Source: Saksenaea vasiformis B4078 (Eukaryota; Mucoromycota; Mucoromycetes; Mucorales; Saksenaeaceae). From it: DNA of 27,807 bases. Under the pieces are notes generated by a model, which was given only the letters and a program-made list of their open reading frames with translations, ran no database searches and was not told where the DNA came from. Location of the stretch: the NCBI GenBank assembly GCA_000697055.1, contig JNDT01001829.1, forward strand, positions 1 through 27,807, in the 5' to 3' direction. Below are positions 20,201 to 27,807 of this stretch, in pieces (the first letter of the stretch is position 1; each line of letters starts with the position of its first letter). Both the position numbers and the translations under genes were made by a program.

Positions 20201-23200
20201 AGGCCGAGCTTGAGCGGGCAAGGGCAACCGCCTCCTCTGCAACCTCGGCCGCCGCCCGCGGCGGGACAACACTTGCGGAGAACTCCGAAACCGTATCGCT
20301 GGATGCTTGATCTAGCGAAAGTTTTCGCCGATGCGATTTCTCCGTCTTATTACTACTAGTAGTATTACCACTACTGACCTGGCCTAGGGCACTTGCGGCG
20401 GTGATCGCCATGGTCGCATGCAGAAGATGCAACAGCTTTTGTTGCAGGTCAAGGTCACCCGAAGCAATACAAAACAAGCTCTTGTGCAGGACGCCTTCCT
20501 GCATCAGCTTGGTGACCGTCATATCCACCACATCCAACTTGGAGATAATTAGGTACAGTAAATCAGCAGCATGCAGCTGTATGCTACGCACTGTCTTGAC
20601 CATCGACTGGTAATACTTTTCACACGGCTCACTTTCCAGGAATCTAGAACGTTTGTCAGCCATGGACTTTTTCCACACACACACACGCTTGCCTTAGTGC
20701 AATGCGGACCAACAGTTCCAAAAATGACATGGCAACAGGAGAATGATTTTCTAAACTCACGAAAGAAAGTTTTTTAGCGTCTTTTTTTTTTTTTTTGGTC
20801 GGGGGGACCACCTCTTCCGGGAAAAAAAAATGCATTATGCTTTACCTTCCCCTCCTCCTCCAAAGGCCTCCTGGACTAACGATGGCATCGGACCCGCGAC
20901 GCCAATCGAATGGCCCTTGCACGCCTTCAACACGCTCAGACCACCGAACTGAACAAGTGCCACCAATGTTGTAAATAGATAATCCACTCGTTCCATATCG
21001 AACGGCTTCATGTAGACAAAATAGGACACAGGTACCTCAGCGATGTCCCCCAATTCTTTTTGCAGGACCTGGTGCTCGTATTGCACTTGCTTTTCCCTCG
21101 GTCGCCGGAGAATCTCTTTGCTCAGTAGCACAAGTACAAACGGCTCAAGCAGCCGAACAAAGCTTTGTAAATGACACCGAATCCACGTCTCACCAGCACG
21201 TCTGTCCAACGGCGAAGCCCCCTCGCGGAGAAGATCAAGCATGAGAAACATCGGCCGGGAAAATACCGTCGACGTCTCCACCCGGTTTTCCGAAAGTTCC
21301 CAAAATACACCAAATTTCTCGTAACTGATCATGCGCTCCTGATGATCAGGCACTATCAAATAAGCCGCCATGACGGTCTCGACATGATGAGCAGGTGAGG
21401 CTTGGGTCAACAACCATATCAACTCCACCGTTCGCATGTGTAACAGCTGCAATGAGGGATCCAGAAACATCCATAACTATACAAAAAAAAAAAAAAAGAG
21501 CGAGAGCGAGAGCGCGCACACACACACACACACGCACACGCACACGCGTGCAAAGTGTCATTCATTGTATCCAAAGCAACGGAAAAACTCACAAACGTGG
21601 CTCAACCCTAACCTTGTCCATGATTCTCTTTATCACCGCTCTGTCGCGGAGGACCGACCCATCAAGCACCCGCTTGCTCGCGATCAACTGGGTTAATGTG
21701 GAAAGGCCGGCATCGACGACACCAAATTCGCGTCCTTGTTGACAACACTTTAATAACGCGACCACAAGCTGCTCGCGAACACCCTCTTTCCAGCCGAATG
21801 CTTCATCCGCGTGTCGTGCCACAAACTCCAGTGCAGAACAGGCGCCGTGGAGCACCTTTTCCATCTGCGCGTCAATGCTACGCAACCTTTTGCCATCCAC
21901 GCCAACGTCAACCCCTGTGTTGTTCTTATCCAGGACCGTGTAACGATTGACGAGCTCAACAAGGAAATGGGCCAGATGGTGCACAAGCTCTTCGATCAAC
22001 AACGGTCCGCGAAGGGAACCATACTCAGGACGGGTCACCTGGGTCAGCTGCGCGCCGCTTATCTGTGCTGTTGACAAATCGCCCGCTTCCTCACTGTTTT
22101 GTTCTGGCCCCATGACATCATCTGCTACAAGCGCCACTGCGGTCTGTCCTTGGATCCCGTAAAATTCACGCGTGTAATCCAGCACATTCATGCCCGACGT
22201 GAACTGCTTCCGCTCCACATCTTCACCGATATCAAGCGCAGGACATCGGCTCGAGAAAATAAGCTCAGGTAACTGTTGCAGTATGCAAAGGATCAATTCG
22301 ATACATTCATTCACTTGTGGCAGCATGTCAATAAACGCTGCATGGTGAATGGATTCCTAACGCGCGTATCATCAGCTGGGACGATCAATGCATATACTCT
22401 TTCTAATATACCTGCAATTTCTTTGTTAATGCGCCAACGATAAGCGGCAGATGAAACTGTTTGATTTCTTCATCGGAAAATCGAAATGATTTCAATGTAA
22501 ACTCCACCAATTTCAGATTGACTGCATGCTTCCCATTCACTGCGTTTGGAGCTCTACCGGGAAATCCGGCATCCATGATTTCAAAAAGCTTCGTCCAAAT
22601 CACATAAGGCTCCACCATCTCCATCCACATATTGGCGGTTTGCAGGAGCTTTTTTTTTTCATAGGCAGTTAGTACCGCTCTTATCTACCCATTCTATCCT
22701 TTACCTCGGAGCCAAAAAGCTTGCGGTTCACATGGCCCTGCAAGCTTATCAATGAATCAACAAAGATGTTGTTGACAATCGCTTGCCCAATTTCCCATTT
22801 ATCCATCAATGAAATCAATATCTTGTATGGTTTTTGCGCCTCGGTAATCAAAACATGTTGATCCGGATGAGCATCCGATGGTGGTGCAGCAGTGAAGAAT
22901 AAGCCGCGGACCGCTTGGGTCGCTGATTTTTCAGCATACATGTGAAAATAAGTAGCTTGCGCTTGGGAAGATGCGTCGGTGCCTAACAGCCAGGCGTACA
23001 GACGACGATTAAGGGACATATCTTTTCGAAGAACAATGGCGAGCGCAGCCCTCATCAGAATAACTAGATCGTCGTGTGGTATAGTCCTTCATCACCAGGA
23101 TCAATTTCATCGTCACTCTTCCACTTTCCTCTTTACCTGCTTCTCAGTGAAAAATTCTGTACAAGTAGTTCCAGCATCCCTCGTTGTACAAGCAATTGAT

Positions 23201-24567
23201 GGTCTGCCAGTGTGGCTGAAAACGCACGGACCATTAAGCTCACGTTCTCTTCTGTTCCAAGCACGACAGCGATATCTAAACGCGAATACCGTTTAGCTAA
23301 CTTCCTTTTTCCTGTACCTTTCTTGTTTTACCTTCTTTGTCTGTAATCTTTGGTAAACGTCGCAAGAGATAGTTTAGCGCGGGTGGTCGCAAACTTGCAT
23401 TGCTGATCATGATAAGCCATAGACAGGTATAGAAGAAAGGAGGTTCCACCGTGTCGGATAGATAGTCCAGCAGTGACACAGCCTACATCACGAACAATTC
23501 ATAAAAACTAGGAGCAAGCCACCTGTTTACCGTACCTTGTCAAAGAATTCGCTTCCTTCTTCTTCCAGAGCTGGCAAAAGAGCGATGATCAATCCACGCA
23601 TAGCTGGACGCAGCTTTCCACGGAGTGGGAAAAAGTAACGTTCAAATATATTTAACAACTGAGGCTGTAACAGAAACCTTCGTATAAGAGAATTGCTTGC
23701 TTCAATGGCTTCCTACCTTCACATGCGTAGCAGCATGTTGTACAAAAGGAAATAAGCCAACAGACCATAATGCCAAATCCTCCGCAAGTTGATCCGGCTA
23801 GAGAATACCACCATGGTTTGATATGTCAGTACATCTCCTTCCTGCTACCTTTACTTACCCCAATGGTTCCCAAAATGTAGCCATATACTTCTAACGTTTT
23901 CTGGTGCACTCCTGCCGGGAATCCTGGGTTCAGGCACTGAGCTAGACGTTTTGCCACGATCCATTTACGCGGCACAACGGGAAACTGAGGATAGGCTTGA
24001 AAAGACTGTACTGACACGTCAATATAGAACCTTTACTATCTGTAGATTTACCTTTAACAGACGCCCTAAAAACGAAATAATATCCGCCCATTCGTTTACG
24101 GCATCAAAGGACTGCAAATTCTTCTCGATCAGTTGGACGTATTTGCGAAATCTCGGATCGTTTTGATAAGCTTTTATTCCCACAAGAACAATATATCAGA
24201 AAACTAAGAAGAAGAAGAAGAAGAAGAGAAGGCGCGCCATGAGCATTACCTTGTTCTTTGGCATCGGATTTTCCCAGTCGAGCTTTGATGGGCGTAAGCG
24301 ATCGTTCTGCATCTATCAGGTACAATGGTCTCTATGGTCAGTCTGACGGCAAGGAACATGAAGAAATCAACCTTTTTGGCCTGATGCCGACAGATCGGTC
24401 TGACTAGGGTGAGGAGAGCTTGGTATAGGACTATGTGATCGACTACTGGGTTCGCTTGCATCGGTATTGTCGCCTAGATTTCGTATCGATATTTTTTTGA
24501 ATAACTTTTGTGGGATGGACAAGGGTGAATATTGCGCATGCTGTTCCGAGCTTTCACTGTCTGACAT
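17218..24567 (-). CDS. DOP1: DOP1 (Dopey) membrane-trafficking protein, 21 exons
   Basis: The exons are 24567-24372, 24312-24250, 24170-24052, 24005-23859, 23797-23717, 23664-23536, 23482-23332, 23275-23137, 23086-22705, 22648-22412, 22356-21613, 21476-20846, 20780-20693, 20643-19716, 19595-19156, 19101-18639, 18576-18446, 18388-17902, 17838-17714, 17638-17521 and 17448-17218. They give 2009 residues, in frame throughout. The Dopey N-domain starts near residue 87: NDPRFRKYVQLIEK, VNEWADIISFLGRLLK, KRLAQCLNPGFPAGVHQKTLEVY, LRKDMSLNRRLYAWLLG. The C-terminal Dopey region includes KEVWDVFIDNRFF, LNRALNLRRLSYVIF, IQEKLVELLKL and LLNFWPVLITEM. In yeast Dop1 works with Mon2 and the flippase Neo1 at Golgi/endosome membranes and is essential. 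The 84-residue Ser-rich N-terminal extension is less conserved. Intron 13 is best read as GC-AG; introns 11 and 14 hold microsatellites. Confidence 0.92.
19598..19627. repeat. (AAAAG)n pentanucleotide repeat in DOP1 intron 14
   Basis: About six units, forming the CTTTT-rich pyrimidine tract of the acceptor on the coding strand, just before TCTAG at 19600-19596. Length changes could affect acceptor strength. Confidence 0.85.
20644..20692 (-). other. Probable GC-AG intron 13 of DOP1
   Basis: The exon end CACTAAG is followed by GCAAGC. The intron is 49 nt with GCTGAC as a possible branch and TTCTAG as acceptor. It gives IALRFLESEPCEKYY. A GT six bases downstream (GCAAGC|GTGTGT) would also keep the frame and add two residues, but its donor is poor. 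Confidence 0.65.
21477..21612 (-). other. Long DOP1 intron 11 with a TG microsatellite
   Basis: At 136 nt this is the longest intron in the window. It contains a TG/CG-alternating run (21516-21548, read as GTGTGCG on the coding strand) and a long T tract before GTATAG. Alternating purine-pyrimidine DNA of this kind can adopt Z-form. Confidence 0.75.
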
Positions 24568-24998
24568 GGCTACGGTAACATGCAGAGAAGATTAGGGCCG
24601 GTTGCTTTTTGGGGATATAGCGAATCTGCTGCAGCAAATAGTGGTGTCACGCCGGCATCGGGCTTCTAAAACATCACGAACACTTGTGTCCTTGCCTTTT
24701 CTCCCTTTTCCTTTCATTGGACACGCACTGATAGCAAGCAATCTATGGAACTGTCATCCAGGATTTCCATCGTTGATATAAAAAGATAGACCAAATGCCA
24801 TTCTTTATTTTTTACGTGTCATTAGGTACCGTGCACGCAGAATGGCGTTTCAGTAAGCTTATTCTGGATACTGTTTATTGAATTATCTTCTACGCTACAT
24901 TGAATAAATCCTGCGCCTCTGAAGAGATAAGTTTGCGCTAAAGAAGAATCGAATATGCGGCCATTAGTACATCAACGTTTCGTCTGAGGATTAATCAA
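24568..24998 (-). promoter_or_regulatory. Upstream region of DOP1
   Basis: These 431 bp lie between the DOP1 ATG and the right repeat. There is no gene and no clear TATA box on the coding strand. It is where the DOP1 promoter should be. Confidence 0.45.
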
Positions 24999-25282
24999 CT
25001 TACATGAACTTGGTCTCTCCAGTGGACGCAAAATTTATTCGGGCAGCATAAAAAATAATTCATGGTTAGTAAATGGATAATACTTTGGATGCCATTTCAC
25101 TTACCCCCGAAGGGTAATTTCGCCCATTGACGGAGGCCAAAGCCCCGCACCTGAAGCGGTGGGGGCGGCGAGAGAGGTTGGGGGTGACCCTATGGCTTGG
25201 GAGCGACCATTGTAGACAGCGTGCAGAGGAGTTGAAGCGATACATTGTCTGGCAATCTATTGCGGAAGATGAACGATACTAA

Positions 25283-25307
25283 GTGTGTGTGTGTGTGTGT
25301 GTGTGTG
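25283..25307. repeat. (GT)n microsatellite
   Basis: About twelve GT units inside the right repeat copy, absent from the left copy. Confidence 0.95.
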
Positions 25308-25544
25308 ACAACGTTTACGTACTTTGAGTGTGGGCATAAAGTACCAACACGGCCAAGACGGTTCGGGACAGCGGTCATGCAGCCTAAACGGCATACAAAA
25401 AAATGAGTGATCCTGGATATGTAATAAAAAGTTGACATCCGTACCGGGGATGTTTGTACCAACAGAGCCGAAGAAGAAGAAGAAAAAAAGGAAAAAGAAG
25501 TGCTCGCTTTAAATATGCATCACTTTCCGTTATCTGAGACATCC

Positions 25545-25870
25545 TTTTTGTGTGAGATAAAAGGAACCTATCTTCAACACACGTTTTGCATGAGACGACG
25601 GAATCCTGTTTCTGAGACACCGTTTTATGAGTCAAAGAACCCGATCACTGATTCACCCCTTTGCATGGCACGATGGTACCCTATCATCGACACGCCTTTT
25701 GTGTGAGATAAAGACCACCGTACCTTTCACACGCTCTTTGCATAAAATAAAAAAAATCCGATCACTGATTGATCGTTCGCACGAGACGATGGTATCCTAT
25801 CTCGAACACCAGATATCGAGCCCTATCTTTATCACGTCATTTGCACGAGACAATGAATTCCTGTCTCTGC
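25545..25870. repeat. Degenerate minisatellite, unit about 36-42 bp
   Basis: About eight diverged units share the skeleton TTTGCA-GAGAC-ATGG-ATCC-TATC-GACAC. Examples are TTGCATGAGACGACGG near 25587, TTGCATGGCACGATGG near 25661 and TTCGCACGAGACGATGG near 25775. Variants TTTTGTGTGAGATAAA occur at 25548 and 25697, and CCGATCACTGATT at 25639 and 25758, suggesting higher-order pairs of units. It occupies the position of the two-unit repeat in the left copy. Confidence 0.7.
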
Positions 25871-26083
25871 CTTAGATAATGGAAAGCTATCAATGACACA
25901 AACGTAACGTGGAAGAGTATGATACGAAAATCACAGCATCGGATAAACATAAAAATACGTGCTCCAAGACGCAGAGTTTATCTGGAAGTAACGTCAAATA
26001 TCTTCGAATAGACGCAAATGGGTATTCAAAATCCAGTAGTTAAAGACTAGCCCTTCTCCACTTCGCTTCGCTTGTTCCGTTGC

Positions 26084-26109
26084 AGCCGCACGCGGCTGGG
26101 GCAGACCCC
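26084..26109. repeat. Twin GC-rich hairpin in AT-rich DNA
   Basis: AGCCGC-AC-GCGGCT is followed directly by GGGG-CAGA-CCCC, two adjacent inverted repeats. A CTTCGCTTCGCT motif lies just upstream (26061-26072), and the same motif occurs in the loops of the fold-backs at 26492 and 27315. Confidence 0.7.
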
Positions 26110-26394
26110 GTATTGTTTTTATTGATTTTTCTTTTCATCTCACTGTCCGACTGTGGCAAGAGATTTCATGAGAATATGATATGAACTAAGAGCTCTTGTA
26201 GCGAAACGATGTGTTGAAGGAGAACCAGCAATTAATTTGCGGATCATATCGTAAACTAAAAAAAAAATTCGATTCTAAGCAGAAACTGTAAGGTATACCA
26301 TAGAAGAAATTGTGAACAGGCATATAATAATAGAATCCGCTGCAAGGCGATATATAGCAACGAATATGTCAGCAACAGATGACCTTGCGTACAG

Positions 26395-26905
26395 GACAGA
26401 CTGAAAAAGGATACGTAACAGAAGAAACATCGAAGGAACATATAGATCCTGTAACTGCGCAGATACCTGGAGCCAAGATACACTGCCGGGATGTGCAGCC
26501 AGATGCGAATGAAGGGCCAGGTGCTTACGGTAGCGAAGCGAAGGTAAAAGCGCTTGGCCCTTCATATGCATCCGACTGCACATCCCTTTCGCCTTGGTAT
26601 TCTTCATAAAAAAATATGATTATGTCAATTACGAAGAAGTGGTCAAGCCTAAAAACGGATATGTTGATTTGCCAATAAATTGTTATTGGTGTTCGCTGCC
26701 TCCCACAGTCTTGATTCCTGCATCAGAAGACCTAGAAACAAAACGAAAGTAATTATGGAGAAAGGGACGAAAACGCTATGACGATAATCGAAGAGGCGGC
26801 TGTGTGGGTAAGAAAGATCAAGGTCCTACGGAAATGATTGAAAAACGGACATCAATATGAGAACCACTGTGAGAAGGCGCCCTGTTAGGAAACAGCACTG
26901 AGATT
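26395..26905. repeat. Copy A of a diverged tandem duplication
   Basis: It pairs with 27225-27620. Matches begin at CTGAAAAAGGATACGT (26401) against CTGAAAGGGATACGT (27225), and end at ACCACTGTGAGAAG (26863) against GCAGCACTGCGAGAAG (27576) and AACAGCACTGAGAT against AACAGCATTGATAT. The offset changes from 824 to 715 bp through internal length differences. It carries the fold-back at 26492-26582. No domain was recognised in any frame. Confidence 0.7.
26492..26582. mobile_element. Fold-back (MITE-like) element A
   Basis: The 35-base arms at 26492-26526 and 26548-26582 are inverted repeats with 29 of 35 positions matching (TGTGCAG...GAAGGGCCA). They enclose a 21-base loop containing AGCGAAGCGAAGG. 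Five of the six arm mismatches are transitions. There is no transposase and no clear target-site duplication, so calling it mobile is inference. Confidence 0.5.
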
Positions 26906-27224
26906 GGCACTTCATTTCAATAAACACATTCCGATACGTATCAGCCATGATATAGCCTGCATTCGATTCTGCCCAAAGTCCTTTGGATTTTTGTTGCTGT
27001 CGTGTGCAGAATTTTTACGATAATCAGAAGAACAATGATTAAAAAAAAAGATGGTAGTTAGGAGAATGACCGGCAAAAAGTCTTTGGATGCAAAAACTTT
27101 GGAAACTGCAGCAAGAATACTGGACCGGTAATCCATTGTAGGATGATACAGAATAAAGAAAATACAGCAATCGAAGGCATGGAAAAAGGCTATATCACAA
27201 AAGGACATCCCCAACCGGGACACA

Positions 27225-27620
27225 CTGAAAGGGATACGTGGCAAGATGAAGTATGGAAAGAACATACATTGTGTAATTGCGAAGATCTGATGGAAGCAAG
27301 AAACATTGGGCCGATGCACATGCAGATGCTCATCACAGGAAGCCCTTTTACCTTCGCTTCGCTACGGTAAGCACTTGGCTTTTCATTCATCTCTGATTGC
27401 ACAGCGTTTTTCGTCGACTAATATTCCTTAGAAAGAAGATATGGATACATGACGATGATGAATAAAAATTCAACATAAAGATGCGTACATATGGTAAAAA
27501 CTTGAGGACGTGGCTGTGAGCAAGAACGATGAAGATTCTATGGAAGTAGCTGAAGAAGAAGTGACGTCGATATAAGCAGCACTGCGAGAAGACTCATCGC
27601 GAGAAAACAGCATTGATATA
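27225..27620. repeat. Copy B of the diverged tandem duplication
   Basis: This is the partner of 26395-26905. It is shorter and carries the second fold-back at 27315-27404, whose loop is in the opposite orientation. Confidence 0.7.
27315..27404. mobile_element. Fold-back element B, loop inverted relative to A
   Basis: The loop reads TACCTTCGCTTCGCTACGG, the reverse complement of the loop in element A apart from small changes. The right arm (AGCACTTGGCTTTTC...TGCACA) in reverse complement matches the left arm of element A well, and the left arm is more diverged. The surrounding duplicated DNA is in direct orientation. Confidence 0.5.
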
Positions 27621-27807
27621 CTATTACAGCAAGTATATTCTAATACACGTAGGCAGTAATGGTTTACCCTCGATCCTGTCTGATATCATCTTCCCAATGG
27701 CAACAGTCGTAAGCATTTTCCTCAGCAGAAGCTACTCTTGCCTGCTGCTAGGAAAAGCTATCTCCTTGAAGTATCAAAAGTTGTATACACTCAAAACATC
27801 CGCCATT
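27621..27807. other. Window end, nothing recognised
   Basis: No gene, repeat partner or RNA feature was recognised in the last 187 bases. Confidence 0.4.

Larger units (their letters stand above)
24999..26047. repeat. Right copy of the dispersed repeat
   Basis: It matches 255-1055 in the same orientation and block order (see that entry), including the identical 26-base block at 25357-25382. It is longer mainly because of the GT microsatellite (25283-25307) and the minisatellite at 25545-25870. It has a G/C-rich section (25125-25180) with GCCCCGCACCTGAAGCGGTGGGGGC, which can fold through CCCCGCACC/GGTGGGGG. The left copy has the corresponding CCCGCACCTGAGTCCGGTGGGG. Conservation of that hairpin in both copies suggests a structural element. 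No coding domain was recognised. Confidence 0.75.

Noticed and set aside
25545..25870. CRISPR-like array
   Set aside because: Units are adjacent and degenerate with no unique spacers, and the genome is eukaryotic; this is a minisatellite.
26379..26609. Short frame covering the fold-back element, with a similar peptide encoded antisense at 27190-27402
   Set aside because: The resemblance (SEAKVK core) follows from the shared palindromic DNA, not from a protein family.

Overview
This window is eukaryotic and most likely from a Mucoromycota (Mucorales-type) fungus. It has compact, intron-rich genes, and nearly all introns are 44-136 nt long with GTAAG/GTATG-like donors and occasional CTAAC/TACTAAC branch sites. 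It also has long A/T homopolymers, GA/CT-rich tracts near gene starts, and a fungal protein set (Mrp51, Rgd2-type F-BAR/DEP/RhoGAP, DOP1). Taxon below phylum level is inference. No bacterial, viral, CRISPR or operon features were seen, and no complete transposon.

Layout. 1-1302: diverged repeat DNA leading into the promoter of a mitochondrial ribosomal protein gene. 1303-2223 (+): Mrp51, intronless. 2267-3423 (-): RCC1-repeat protein in 4 exons, convergent with Mrp51 with only 43 bp between the stops. 4010-6785 (+): Rgd2-like Rho GTPase-activating protein in 8 exons, sharing a 586 bp divergent promoter with the RCC1 gene. 8309-9651 (-): bHLH transcription factor. 13112-13933 (-): Msn2/4-type C2H2 zinc-finger factor. 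14862-17076 (-): LMBD1-family (lysosomal/vacuolar cobalamin transporter type) membrane protein in 9 exons. 17218-24567 (-): DOP1 (Dopey) trafficking protein, 2009 aa in 21 exons. 24999-27807: repeat DNA with no recognisable gene. It includes a second copy of the left-flank repeat in the same orientation about 24.7 kb away, a degenerate minisatellite, and a tandemly duplicated segment carrying fold-back hairpins.

The spliced models were built by hand. For the five genes with a unique model, every exon joins in frame from start to stop and the lengths sum to a multiple of three. The bHLH gene has two possible 3' ends. Of about 43 introns, 40 are GT-AG, two look GC-AG (RhoGAP intron 2, DOP1 intron 13), and one in the LMBD1 gene appears to begin with GG inside an otherwise perfect donor.

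The genes do not form a metabolic cluster. Four concern membrane or cell-polarity functions or their likely regulation (RCC1-type, Rgd2, LMBD1, DOP1), two are transcription factors and one is mitochondrial. LMBD1 and DOP1 are tandem on the same strand only 141 bp apart, and both act in endolysosomal membranes. I found no convincing new multi-gene system. The most interesting items are the aberrant LMBD1 splice donor, two stop-free 3n introns whose retention would alter protein domains, and the fold-back repeat that sits in opposite orientations in two copies.
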